This document shows, piece by piece, positions 1 to 7,183 of a stretch of DNA of 8,067 nucleotides (within the stretch, counting starts at the first letter, position 1; each line of letters begins with the position of its first letter). The position numbers and the translations under genes were made by a program. The DNA lies in the NCBI GenBank assembly GCA_017302355.1, contig JAFLDQ010000158.1, forward strand, positions 1 through 8,067, given 5' to 3'. The notes under the pieces are model-generated. The model saw only the letters and a program-made list of their open reading frames with translations, did no database searches and was not told where the DNA came from. Source of the stretch: Dechloromonas sp. (GTDB lineage: Bacteria; Pseudomonadota; Gammaproteobacteria; Burkholderiales; Rhodocyclaceae).

Positions 1-2
1 TT

Positions 3-110
3 TATTTTGGGAATGAAGGAAGCGCATACGATGGAACATTAAAGATCAAAGCAAAACAGATCTATCTGTTCCCGATACTCCCTTCTGTAACATGGAATTT
101 TAAATTTTAA
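3..110 (+). CDS. TonB-dependent outer-membrane receptor, C-terminal end (partial)
   Basis: This frame is open from the left edge and ends at TAA 108-110, giving about 35 residues that finish with ...YLFPILPSVTWNFKF. The L-F-P-I-L-P-S run, followed by alternating aromatic and polar residues and a terminal Phe, is how Bacteroidota TonB-dependent receptors end: the last beta strand of an outer-membrane barrel, with the C-terminal aromatic read by the BAM machinery. The next gene, 18 nt downstream, is a DUF4249 lipoprotein, a family commonly found just after such receptors, which supports the call. The rest of the gene is outside the window, so the substrate cannot be inferred. Codons are AT-rich and unlike everything after ~690. 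Too short for certainty. Confidence 0.62.
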   Translation, partial: YFGNEGSAYDGTLKIKAKQIYLFPILPSVTWNFKF

Positions 111-128
111 TTAAATAAGCTCAAGGCT

Positions 129-689
129 ATGAAAAAAATATTTTTTGCACTACTAGGAATCATAACCTTTCTCACATCCTGTGAAGAAGATATTGATCTG
201 AATATTGCCAGCAGTGAACCCAAGATCGTGATCGAAGGAGAGATAGAGAATGGAAAATTTGCTCAGGTAATGGTAACACGTAACAGTCCGCTTACACAAG
301 CTGTAAACTTTTCAAACATTTTGGTGACCAATGCGCAAGTGTATGTCTCCAATGGTGTGATCACAGATACATTGGTTTTCGATACAGTGTTTAATGCCTC
401 CAATCCATTTTGCTATGTAGGCAGCTCTGTTATTGGTATTTCGGGACAAACGTATTTCTTAACCGTAATTGCCGATGGAAAAACATACACCGCTACAACA
501 ACCATCCCTGCTCCTATTGCACTGGATTCAGTTTGGTGGCAACCACAACCACCACAAGACAGTTTGGGTTTTGCTTGGGCTACACTCAGCGATCCAACAG
601 GTGTTGGAAATGGCTATCGCTGGCAGGTAAAACGTCCTACAAAATTTGTAATGTTTGAAGGCAATCCATTGATACTCGACAGAAGATAC
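129..689 (+). CDS. DUF4249-family lipoprotein, 3' end lost at contig junction
   Basis: The ATG at 129 opens a type II signal peptide: MKK, a hydrophobic stretch (residues 4-15) and the lipobox LTSC with Cys18 as the lipidated residue. The mature start EEDIDLN is typical of DUF4249. Beta-rich sequence follows, with the family's familiar segments: PKIVIEGEI (31-39), YVSNGVITDTLVF (72-84), GQTYFLTVIADGKTYTATTTIP (106-127) and LDSVWW (132-137). DUF4249 proteins are Bacteroidota cell-envelope lipoproteins of unknown function, usually paired with a TonB-dependent receptor, as seen here 18 nt upstream. Members are normally about 270-400 aa. Here only ~187 codons are native. After about Tyr187 the reading frame runs on to a stop at 789-791, but that tail (SLARRQPGAGNSGQ...) is the antisense of a GC-rich permease gene, not DUF4249. 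No strong Shine-Dalgarno is seen, which is usual for Bacteroidota. Confidence 0.8.
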
Positions 690-695
690 AGCCTC
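685..695. other. Junction between Bacteroidota-like and betaproteobacterial-like DNA
   Basis: Base composition and codon usage switch within a few bases, near the run GATACAGCCTCGCGCG. On the left, a plus-strand DUF4249 gene is open and lacks its C-terminal half. On the right, a minus-strand permease gene is open and lacks its 3' end. Its frame runs on through the AT-rich DNA to 528 as nonsense rich in K, F, Y and W. No inverted repeat, target-site duplication, integrase or tRNA is seen here. The exact base cannot be fixed because a few bases may be shared by both sides. An assembly chimera is the likeliest explanation. Confidence 0.85.
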
Positions 696-1808
696 GCGCG
701 CCGGCAGCCAGGCGCCGGCAATTCCGGCCAGCGCACCGAGAGCGGTCTGGACGGCCGCCACCTGCGGCTGGAATTGCAGGCTCGGCCGTAGTCCGGAAAA
801 ATACCCGGCGCCGAGATCGCCGCCGAGCAGGGACAGCGCCCCCCAGGCCAGGGCGTGGCCCAGGGCGACGCCAGCCACGCCGCCGGCCAGGCCGACCAGC
901 GCGCCCTCCGCCAGCAGCCAGGCAAGGAGGCTGCCCCGCGTCAGACCGATGGCGCGCAGAAAGGCGAACTCGGTGCGCCGCCGCACCACCGACAGCGCCT
1001 GCGCCGAGAAGACCAGGAAGCCGCCGGTCAGCAGGGCGATGGCCGCCAGCATCGTCAGGTTGACGCGGTAGGCGCGCGACAGGTTGGCCGCCTGATCGGC
1101 CGCCGCCGCAGGCGCGTCGATCAGCAGGCCGGCGGGCAGGATGGCCTGCAGCGCCGGGCGGGCCGCGGCGGGCGTCACGCCTTCGGCCAGTTTCAGGTCG
1201 ATGCGGGTGAGCCGCCCGATCTTGCCGAACCGGGTCTGCACGGCGGCGATATCCATCAGCGCGAGGCGGCGATGGCCGGCCGCGCCGGGAATGTCTCCGG
1301 CAACCCGCAGGTCCGCCGTCCCGCTGCCCGAGTGCAGCGCGATGCGCTCGCCGGTCTCCAGTTCCAGCGCTTCCTGCAGCGCGGCGCTGAGGAAGATGGT
1401 GTCGTCGGCCAGTGCGGCGAAGCGCCCTGCCCCGGCGGCCGGTCTGGGCAGCAGCGCCGGGGTCACCCGGGCCAGCGCGAAGACATCGGCGCCGAGCAGT
1501 TGCAGGGTTTCTTCCGCACCCGCTCGCCTGACCTCCAGTTCCACTAGCGGGCTCGCCGCCACGACTTCGGGACGACCGGCGAGGACCGCGTAGAGCGCCT
1601 CGTCGAAGCCGCTGCGCGGCCCGGCCACCTGCAGGTCGGCGTCGCCGGCCAGTGTCCGCAGGCTGCGCGCGAATTCGCTCAGCGCCGCCTCATGCACCGC
1701 CTGGACCGCCGTGCCGAGAGCGACGCCGAGGAGGATCGCGCCGAACGAAAGGAGCGTCGCCATGCGGCGCCGCGCCAGCGAGCCGAGAAAGACCGGCGCC
1801 AGACTCAC
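690..1808 (-). CDS. ABC transporter permease, FtsX/MacB type, 3'-truncated
   Basis: This is the membrane subunit of an ABC system that probably works on lipids, lipoproteins or peptides at the periplasmic face of the inner membrane. The start is GTG at 1808-1806, overlapping the stop of the ATPase gene as GTGA (4 nt), so translation is probably coupled. About 373 native codons remain. They show an N-terminal membrane helix (~17-38), a periplasmic MacB_PCD-like domain (~39-245) and an FtsX domain. The FtsX domain has a helix at ~248-275, the cytoplasmic coupling segment RRRTEFAFLRAIGLTRGSLL, further helices, and a last helix ending GAWLPAREA just before the junction. If this is a MacB/LolC-like permease only ~10-25 residues are missing. 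If it is the ~800-aa two-FtsX kind, half is missing. The sequence beyond ~690 in this frame is foreign. The substrate cannot be told from the sequence. Confidence 0.85.
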
Positions 1809-2458
1809 CCGTGCAACCCCGCGGCAGTCAGCTGCAGCACGCGATCGGCGGTCGCCGCCGCTTCCCGCGAATGCGTGACGAGAATGCCGATCGCCCCGGC
1901 CTGGCGGATGCGCCCGGCGAGCAGGGCCAGCACGCGGGCGCCGTTGGCCGGGTCGAGATTGCCGGTCGGCTCGTCGGCGAGCACCAGCCGCGGGCGATGG
2001 ACCAGCGCGCGGGCAATCGCCACGCGCTGCAGCTCGCCGCCGGACAGCTCGCGGGGCCAGCTTGCCGCGCGGTCGCCGAGGCCGACCGCCTCCAGCAGTT
2101 GCTGCGCCGGTTCATCGGCCGCGCTGCCGTGGCGTCCCTGCAGCCAGAGCGGCAGGGCGACATTCTGACGAACGGTGAGGTGCGGCAGCACGTGAAAGGC
2201 CTGGAAAACGAAGCCGAGCCGGTCGCGGCGCAGACGGGTCAGCGCATCTTCGTCGAGTTGCGCGTAGTCGACGCCATCCAGCACGAGCCGGCCGCTGTCC
2301 GGGCGGTCGAGTCCGGCGACGAGATTGAGCAGCGTCGACTTGCCGACGCCGGATTCGCCGACGATCGCCACATATTCGCCGGTGTCGAGCTTGAGCGAGA
2401 CCTCGCGGAGAACGCTGCGGCCAGCGAACTGGCGCCAAAGACCCGCTATTTCGAGCAA
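1805..2458 (-). CDS. ABC transporter ATP-binding protein, MacB/LolD-like
   Basis: This is a 217-aa nucleotide-binding subunit with all motifs intact: Walker A GESGVGKST (34-42), Q-loop Gln86 in FVFQAFHVLPHLTVRQNV, signature LSGGELQR (138-145), Walker B LVLADEP (158-164, with D162 and E163), D-loop near GNLDP, and H-loop His196 in VTHS. The Q-loop region and the ADEPTGNLD sequence are characteristic of the MacB/LolD/FtsE group that pairs with FtsX-type permeases, and such a permease follows with a 4-nt overlap. I placed the start at TTG 2458-2456 because GGGAG lies 7 nt upstream and the protein then begins MLEIAGLWRQF, right for this family. The frame stays open upstream to 3034, but that part is antisense shadow of the DUF2189 gene. 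The DUF2189 stop is 32 nt upstream, so the three genes probably share a transcript. Confidence 0.93.
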   Translation of the reverse strand: MLEIAGLWRQFAGRSVLREVSLKLDTGEYVAIVGESGVGKSTLLNLVAGLDRPDSGRLVLDGVDYAQLDEDALTRLRRDRLGFVFQAFHVLPHLTVRQNVALPLWLQGRHGSAADEPAQQLLEAVGLGDRAASWPRELSGGELQRVAIARALVHRPRLVLADEPTGNLDPANGARVLALLAGRIRQAGAIGILVTHSREAAATADRVLQLTAAGLHG

Positions 2459-2465
2459 GCGTTCA

Positions 2466-2470
2466 CTCCC
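2466..2470 (-). promoter_or_regulatory. Ribosome binding site deciding the TTG start of the ABC ATPase
   Basis: On the minus strand GGGAG sits 7 nt before TTG 2458-2456. No in-frame ATG or GTG lies near the expected N-terminus. The GTG inside GGGAGTGAA is out of frame. The site therefore supports a TTG start. Confidence 0.6.
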
Positions 2471-2490
2471 GGTATGGCGACACCCAGGGA

Positions 2491-3288
2491 TCAGCCGGCG
2501 TCCGGCGGAATCAGGGCGCGGTAGGCATGCCAGGTGGCGTGCCCGAGAATGGGGATGGTGATGACCAATCCGGTGAAGGCCGTTGCGAAACCGATCCCGG
2601 CCAGCGTCGCGATCAGGGCGGCCCACACCAGCATGGGCAGCGGATTCCTGGCCACGGCGGCAAGGCTGAGCAGCATCGCGCTGAGCGCGTCCTTGCCGCG
2701 ATCGAGCATCAGCGGCACGGCAACAACGCTGATCGAAAAGATGAACGCGGCAAAGCCGCCGCCGATGAACAGGTAGGCGATGACGAATTCCGCATTCGCG
2801 AACGCGAGGAGTTCGCGGAGGAACTCGTCCGCGGTCGGCAACCCGCTGGAGTAGAACATGGCGAAGACCGCCAGCGAGGTCCGGGCCCAGATCAGGAAGA
2901 CGACGCCGGTGACGAGCGCGAAAATGCCGAGATTCGGGAGATTGACCCGCCAGACGGTCAACGAAGGTTGCAGGCGCGGCGCCTGACCCGCTTCCCGTTG
3001 CCGCGAAAGGCCGTAGAGCCCCATCGCCAGACACGGGCCGAGCAACATGAAGCCGCCGATCAGCGCGACCGTCAGCGAATAGGCCTGGCCATGAAAGAAG
3101 ACGATCGCCCAGCCCATGACGGCGAAGACGACCCCGTAGAACAGGCTGGCGGCGCGCGCCGCGTACAGGTCCGACAGTCCCTTCGCCAGCCAGGTGAAGG
3201 GCGCGTCGATGGAAACCCTGGCGATCGCCGCGAGAAGCGGACCCGAATGCGGTGGGGTCTCCGGTATTGCATCGGGTGGAAGCGTCAT
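2491..3288 (-). CDS. DUF2189-family integral membrane protein
   Basis: This is a 265-aa polytopic inner-membrane protein. Hydrophobic segments lie at about 47-66, 71-94, 118-140, 165-192 and 217-248. Family-like signatures are the C-terminal ILGHATWHAYR (247-257), VVAVPLMLDRGKDALSA (188-204) and ARNPLPMLVWAALI (213-226). DUF2189 is widespread in Proteobacteria and its function is unknown; I do not assign one. The ATG at 3288 is preceded by AGGAGG with 8-nt spacing, so the start is secure. The stop at 2491 is 32 nt before the ABC ATPase start, and the genes run the same way, suggesting an operon DUF2189-ATPase-permease. That would make a role linked to the transporter possible, though this is inference only. 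The gene is divergent from rquA across a ~500-bp gap. Confidence 0.88.
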   Translation of the reverse strand: MTLPPDAIPETPPHSGPLLAAIARVSIDAPFTWLAKGLSDLYAARAASLFYGVVFAVMGWAIVFFHGQAYSLTVALIGGFMLLGPCLAMGLYGLSRQREAGQAPRLQPSLTVWRVNLPNLGIFALVTGVVFLIWARTSLAVFAMFYSSGLPTADEFLRELLAFANAEFVIAYLFIGGGFAAFIFSISVVAVPLMLDRGKDALSAMLLSLAAVARNPLPMLVWAALIATLAGIGFATAFTGLVITIPILGHATWHAYRALIPPDAG

Positions 3289-3792
3289 CTTCCTGTCCTC
3301 CTTATCCCAAGACAGCGGCTACGGGAAATGGTGCCGTCGCCTTCCGGACATTCCGGCGAGCGCCGGCCATGGCATCGCGCCCCCATAGTGCCAGCACGAA
3401 CCAATAATCCAAAGCGATTCAGCGGCCGACCGCGATCGACCGCCCTTTCTCCTGCCGTCCGGGCGCCGGCCGCTCGGGTTTTCACGCAAGCCAGAGGATG
3501 TCACGAGAAGGCAACGAAGAACATCGAAGCACGTGCGCGTCGCCGACGAAGGTCACGGCGAGCCCGCTTCCCGGCTCACCGTCCTGTTGCGCTTAACCGG
3601 GTGATCGGTTACGGTATGGCCCGATGGTTGCCGGCTGCCCGTTCCCCGGATTCGCTGGCAGTGCCCGGTGGCACATGTCGGACTCGGAAGCGGGGGCTCC
3701 TCCGGCCGGCGCCGGTTCATCGCATGAGGGGTCCGGCTGGCCTGGTGATCCATTCCGGATTGGTATCGAAAGCACTTGATGGCAACCGAAAA
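3289..3792. other. Gene-free divergent intergenic region
   Basis: About 500 bp lie between the divergent DUF2189 and rquA genes. Short open frames occur on both strands, but they encode Arg/Gly/Pro/Ser-rich strings without family likeness and look like GC-driven chance. Promoters for both operons should lie here, but I see no convincing sigma70 -35/-10 pair. A full FNR-type site (TTGAT-N4-ATCAA) is absent; only a lone TTGAT half-site occurs at ~3776-3780. Two short perfect inverted repeats are present: TAACCG-N6-CGGTTA at 3594-3611 and GTGCC-N4-GGCAC at 3661-3674. Confidence 0.7.
3594..3611. promoter_or_regulatory. 18-bp palindrome TAACCG-N6-CGGTTA, possible operator
   Basis: This is a perfect inverted repeat with 6-bp arms around GGTGAT, about 180 bp upstream of the rquA start. 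The spacing and symmetry suit binding by a dimeric regulator. It could equally be a chance palindrome, and I cannot name a regulator for it. Confidence 0.25.
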
Positions 3793-4563
3793 ATGAAAAA
3801 CAGCTTCGAGCAAACCGTTGGCGCATCCTGCGCTGCCGTTGCCAAGACCCTTCCCGACGTGCCCCACTACCTCCAGGCGAACTACTGGTGGGCGTATATC
3901 CATCCGGACGCGGTCACCTTCTTCGAGCGCCAGTGGCTGGTGAACCTGATTCTCTGGGGCAACTACAAACGCCTGTGCAACGCCGTGCTCAACGACTACG
4001 GCCCCAATCTGATGGGGCGCACCCTGCAGATCGCCTGTGCCTACGGCGATCTGACCCCGCGACTGGCCGAGCGCGTGGCGCCGGATGGCCTGCTGGAGAT
4101 CGTCGATATCCTGCCGATCCAGCTCGAAAATCTCTCGGGCAAGTTGCCCCGGGACCTGCCGATCAAGCTGCATTGCATGGACTCGGCGGCGCTCGGCTTT
4201 CCCGACGCGAGCTTCGACCGGGCGCTGCTGTTCTTCCTGCTCCATGAACAGCCGCAGGAGGTGCGCGAACGGACCCTGGCCGAAGCGCTCCGCGTCGTCC
4301 GTCCCGGCGGCACGCTGACCATCGTCGATTACGCGCCGGCGAGCCGCCTGAATCCGCTGCGCTATTTCTGGATGCCGGTTCTCGACCGCCTGGAGCCGTT
4401 TGCCCGCGACCTGTTCACCGAGGAAATCGGCGCCTGGTTGCCCAAGTCCAGCGGCTTTGCCACGGTCAGCGACCAGCGTTTCTTCGGCGGCATGTATCAG
4501 ATGCTGACACTGAAAGTTGAAGTTGGGGAAATGGAAAACGCCGGGGTTCCGGCGAGCGTTTGA
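3793..4563 (+). CDS. rquA: Rhodoquinone biosynthesis enzyme RquA
   Basis: This 256-aa protein has a class I SAM methyltransferase-like fold. RquA converts ubiquinone to rhodoquinone by replacing a ring methoxy group with an amino group; published work on the family shows SAM acting as the amino donor. The diagnostic RquA block is residues 22-60: DVPHYLQANYWWAYIHP, then AVTFFERQWLVNLILWGNYKR. The fold continues with the modified SAM loop TLQIACAYGDLT (77-88), strand LEIVD with acidic Asp105, FDRALLFFLLHEQP (141-154) and VVRPGGTLTIVDYAP (168-182). The SAM loop lacks the usual D/E-x-G-x-G-x-G, as known for RquA. I chose ATG 3793. Upstream in-frame ATG 3724 and nearby TTG/GTG codons are possible, since none has a clear Shine-Dalgarno. 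frdABCD follows in the same direction, which supports a role in fumarate respiration. A generic ubiquinone/menaquinone methyltransferase is much less likely. Confidence 0.9.
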   Translation: MKNSFEQTVGASCAAVAKTLPDVPHYLQANYWWAYIHPDAVTFFERQWLVNLILWGNYKRLCNAVLNDYGPNLMGRTLQIACAYGDLTPRLAERVAPDGLLEIVDILPIQLENLSGKLPRDLPIKLHCMDSAALGFPDASFDRALLFFLLHEQPQEVRERTLAEALRVVRPGGTLTIVDYAPASRLNPLRYFWMPVLDRLEPFARDLFTEEIGAWLPKSSGFATVSDQRFFGGMYQMLTLKVEVGEMENAGVPASV

Positions 4564-4594
4564 CCGGCCGGCGTGCAGGGGTGGCTCCGGCCGG
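4564..4594. repeat. Paired CCGGCCGG repeats in the rquA-frdA gap
   Basis: CCGGCCGG occurs at 4564-4571, directly after the rquA stop, and again at 4587-4594. Because the unit is self-complementary, the two copies can form an 8-bp stem around a 15-nt loop in RNA. No T-run follows (the next bases are AAATTCC), so it is not a standard intrinsic terminator. It could reduce read-through or protect a transcript end, or be chance in GC-rich DNA. Confidence 0.3.
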
Positions 4595-4647
4595 AAATTC
4601 CGGGCCGTTGACCGTGGCGGACGGGGTCCGACAGCGAGGGAGGAAGT

Positions 4648-6435
4648 GTGGAAACATTCAAGGCAGATGTGGTGATTGTTGGCGGTGGTGGCGCCGGACT
4701 GCGCGCCGCGATCGCCGTGGCGGAGTCCGATCCGGCGCTGAAGATCGCCCTGGTGTCGAAGGTCTATCCGATGCGCAGCCACACCGTCGCCGCCGAGGGT
4801 GGCGCGGCCGGGGTCAAGCTGCCGACCGACAGCCTCGACTATCACTTCAATGACACCGTCGGTGGCGGCGACTGGCTTTGCGAGCAGGATGTGGTCGAGT
4901 ACTTCGTCGGGCAATGTAGCGAGGAACTGACGCAGCTCGAGCACTGGGGCTGCCCGTGGAGCCGCAGGGACGATGGCCACGTCAATGTGCGCGCCTTTGG
5001 CGGGATGAAGATCGAGCGCACCTGGTTCGCCGCCGACAAGACCGGCTTCCACATGCTGCACACGCTATTCCAGACGTCGATCAAGTATCCGTCGATCAGG
5101 CGCTTCGACGAGCATTTCTGCGTCGACCTCGTGGTCGAGGACGGTCGCGCTCAGGGCGCGGTGACCATCGAGATCGCTTCCGGGGAATTCACGCTGATCG
5201 CGGCAAGGTCGGTCATCATCGCCACCGGCGGCGCGGGGCGGGTGTTCCGCGAGAACACCAACGGCGGTATCGTCACCGGCGACGGCATGGCCCTCGCCTA
5301 CCGCCACGGCGTTCCTTTGCGTGACATGGAATTCGTCCAGTATCACCCGACCTGCATGCCCGGCACCGGCCTGTTGTTTACCGAAGCCTGCCGTGGCGAG
5401 GGCGGCTTCCTTGTCAACAAGGATGGCTATCGCTACCTGCAGGACTATGGGCTCGGGCCCGCGGAAGCCAACCCGCGCAACAAGTTCATGGAACTCGGAC
5501 CGCGCGACCGGCTCAGCCAGGCCTTCTGGTACGAGCAACAGAAGGGGCGCACCATTGAGGGCCCGCACGGCTCGGTCGTCCATCTGGACCTGCGCCATCT
5601 CGGCGAGGCCAAGCTGCGCGAGCGCCTGCCGCAGATCTACGAACTGGCCGAGCAGTATCTCGGGGTCGACCCTGCCCACGCGCCGATTCCGGTGCGTCCG
5701 GCGGTGCATTACACGATGGGCGGCATCCTCGTCGACGGCTTCTGCGCCTCGCCACTGGCGGGCCTTTACGCCGCCGGGGAATGTTCCAGCGTCGGCATTC
5801 ACGGCGCCAACCGGCTCGGTTCGAACTCGCTGTCCGAACTGCTGGTGTTTGGCAAGGTCGCCGGCGTCGAAGCCGCGCGTTTTGCGAAGTCGGCGGCCGC
5901 GGGGAATGTGTCCACTCTGCTGAAGCAGGCGCAGGCGGTCGAGCAACGCGTTCTCGGGCTGAAACAGAAGACTGGCGGAACCGAGCGTATCGCCACGCTG
6001 CGCAAGGAGATGGCGCAGACCATGGAGGACGGTTGCGGCATCTATCGTCTGGCCGAAACGATGCAGCAGACCTGCGACAAGTTGGACGAGCTCAAGGAGC
6101 GTTTCCGCAATGTGAATGTCGAGGACAAGTCGGCGGTGTGGAACACCGAATGGCTGCTCGCCATCGAACTCGAATATCAGCTCGAAGTGGCCCAGTCGAT
6201 GGCCCACTCGGCGCTGCAGCGGCGCGAGTCGCGCGGCGCGCATCAGCGCCTCGACGGTTTCGAGCAACGCGACGACGTCAACTTCCTCAAACACTCGCAG
6301 GCGCATTATGTCGCGGGCGGGCCGCCGCGCATCGATTACGGTCCGGTCAGGATCACCAAGTCGCAGCCGGCCACCCGCGCCTACGGTGCGGCCGGCGAAA
6401 AGGCCGAGCAGGAAAGGAAGGCCTCCCATGGCTGA
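4648..6435 (+). CDS. frdA: Fumarate reductase flavoprotein subunit FrdA
   Basis: This 595-aa catalytic subunit reduces fumarate to succinate at the cytoplasmic face of the inner membrane. The N-terminus has the FAD dinucleotide loop [14 protein letters not shown] (8-21) and RSHT, with His45 as the covalent FAD attachment residue. Substrate and catalytic residues match E. coli FrdA closely: His232 in QYHPT, Glu245 and Arg248 in TEACRGEGG, the catalytic Arg285 in ELGPRD, His353 in HYTMGG and Arg388 in [10 protein letters not shown]. Glu50 in AAEGG is the position where FrdA has Glu and SdhA has Gln, favouring the fumarate-reducing type. GTG 4648 is preceded by GAGGGAGGA, and translation gives [13 protein letters not shown], the expected N-terminus. 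The end overlaps frdB by 8 nt. The C-terminal ~40 residues (after [13 protein letters not shown]) are charged and variable. Residue comparisons use E. coli sequences from memory. Confidence 0.96.
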   Translation: METFKADVVIVGGGGAGLRAAIAVAESDPALKIALVSKVYPMRSHTVAAEGGAAGVKLPTDSLDYHFNDTVGGGDWLCEQDVVEYFVGQCSEELTQLEHWGCPWSRRDDGHVNVRAFGGMKIERTWFAADKTGFHMLHTLFQTSIKYPSIRRFDEHFCVDLVVEDGRAQGAVTIEIASGEFTLIAARSVIIATGGAGRVFRENTNGGIVTGDGMALAYRHGVPLRDMEFVQYHPTCMPGTGLLFTEACRGEGGFLVNKDGYRYLQDYGLGPAEANPRNKFMELGPRDRLSQAFWYEQQKGRTIEGPHGSVVHLDLRHLGEAKLRERLPQIYELAEQYLGVDPAHAPIPVRPAVHYTMGGILVDGFCASPLAGLYAAGECSSVGIHGANRLGSNSLSELLVFGKVAGVEAARFAKSAAAGNVSTLLKQAQAVEQRVLGLKQKTGGTERIATLRKEMAQTMEDGCGIYRLAETMQQTCDKLDELKERFRNVNVEDKSAVWNTEWLLAIELEYQLEVAQSMAHSALQRRESRGAHQRLDGFEQRDDVNFLKHSQAHYVAGGPPRIDYGPVRITKSQPATRAYGAAGEKAEQERKASHG

Positions 6436-7183
6436 ACAACAGAAGACGATCGAAATCGAGGTTCTGCGCTACAACCCGGAAACGGACGCGGAACCGCACC
6501 AGCAGGTCTTTCAGGTGCCGTTCACCGATGACATGTCGGTGCTGCAGGGCGTTCAGTACATCAAGGACTACCTCGACGGCTCGCTGAGCTTTCGCTGGTC
6601 GTGCCGGATGGCGATCTGCGGCAGTTGCGGCATGATGATCAACGGCATCCCCAACCTGTCCTGCCAGACCTTCCTGCGCGACTATTACCCGGGCCGGGTG
6701 CGGGTCGAGGCGCTTGCGCATTTTCCGATCGAGCGCGACCTCGTGATCAACATGGAGGGCTTCATCGAGAAACTCGAAAGCATCCAGCCCTACATCATCC
6801 CCAAGGAAGCGCGCCCGCTGGCGCAGGGCGAGTATCTGCAGACGCCGGCGCAGCTCAACGCCTACGAGCAGTTCAGCTCATGCATCAACTGCATGCTGTG
6901 CTACGCCGCCTGTCCGCAGTTCGGACTCAATCCCGACTTCGTCGGACCGGCCGCGCTGGCCCTGCTGCACCGTTACAACATCGACTCGCGCGACGGCGGC
7001 AAGGCGGAACGCATGGAACTGGTCAATTCCGAAGAAGGCGTCTTCAACTGCACCGCAGTCGGTTACTGCTCCGAGGTTTGCCCGAAGCATGTCGACCCGG
7101 CCAATGCGGTCAACCAGAACAAGACCAACAGTGCGATGGACTATTTCCTGCGTTTCCTTGCTCCGAAGGGAGGTGCCAAGTGA
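6428..7183 (+). CDS. frdB: Fumarate reductase iron-sulphur subunit FrdB
   Basis: This 251-aa subunit carries electrons from quinol to FrdA through three clusters, all with full ligand sets. [2Fe-2S] is bound by Cys59, Cys64, Cys67 and Cys79 ([11 protein letters not shown]...SC). [4Fe-4S] is bound by Cys152, Cys155 and Cys158 with Cys218. [3Fe-4S] is bound by Cys162, Cys208 and Cys214. Spacing follows E. coli FrdB with a shift of 2-4 residues. Quinone-site residues Gln230 and Lys232 (E. coli Gln225 and Lys228) are kept in NQNK, but the E. coli Phe206 position is Ala210 (CTAVGYC against CTFVGYC). ATG 6428 lies inside the end of frdA (8-nt overlap) behind GGAAGG at 6-nt spacing. The stop overlaps frdC by 4 nt. 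A longer upstream open frame is antisense-like shadow within frdA. Confidence 0.96.
   Translation: MAEQQKTIEIEVLRYNPETDAEPHQQVFQVPFTDDMSVLQGVQYIKDYLDGSLSFRWSCRMAICGSCGMMINGIPNLSCQTFLRDYYPGRVRVEALAHFPIERDLVINMEGFIEKLESIQPYIIPKEARPLAQGEYLQTPAQLNAYEQFSSCINCMLCYAACPQFGLNPDFVGPAALALLHRYNIDSRDGGKAERMELVNSEEGVFNCTAVGYCSEVCPKHVDPANAVNQNKTNSAMDYFLRFLAPKGGAK

Noticed and set aside
528..690. C-terminal extension of the permease frame to 528
   Set aside because: It is the antisense of the AT-rich DUF4249 gene beyond the composition junction and has no FtsX-like sequence.
690..791. C-terminal tail of the DUF4249 frame to 791
   Set aside because: It is the antisense of the GC-rich permease gene; the residues are Arg/Gly-rich and unlike DUF4249.
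855..2524. Plus-strand frames opposite the ABC permease and ATPase genes
   Set aside because: They are rich in Arg, Gln, Gly and Ala with no family likeness, and the minus strand carries clear ABC motifs.
3400..3425. Sigma70 promoter for DUF2189 (TTGGAT with CACTAT on the minus strand)
   Set aside because: Both hexamers match the consensus poorly (about half of positions), so it is not separable from chance.
3285..3504. Short minus-strand frames of 61-66 codons upstream of DUF2189
   Set aside because: They are Arg/Gly/Ser-rich chance frames, and the DUF2189 start with its AGGAGG site is secure at 3288.
3776..3789. FNR box before rquA
   Set aside because: Only the half-site TTGAT is present; the second half (ACCGA instead of ATCAA) does not match.
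2527..3792. Very long plus-strand frame leading into rquA
   Set aside because: Over 2527-3288 it is antisense to DUF2189 and upstream of 3793 it is low-complexity R/E/Q/G/P sequence. Only the part from ~3793 resembles a known protein.
3553..5061. 502-codon minus-strand frame
   Set aside because: It is antisense to rquA and frdA, whose identities are certain. The absence of stops is a GC-rich codon-position effect.
5065..6429. 454-codon minus-strand frame opposite frdA
   Set aside because: It is a mirror of frdA codons with no recognisable motif and no plausible ribosome binding context.
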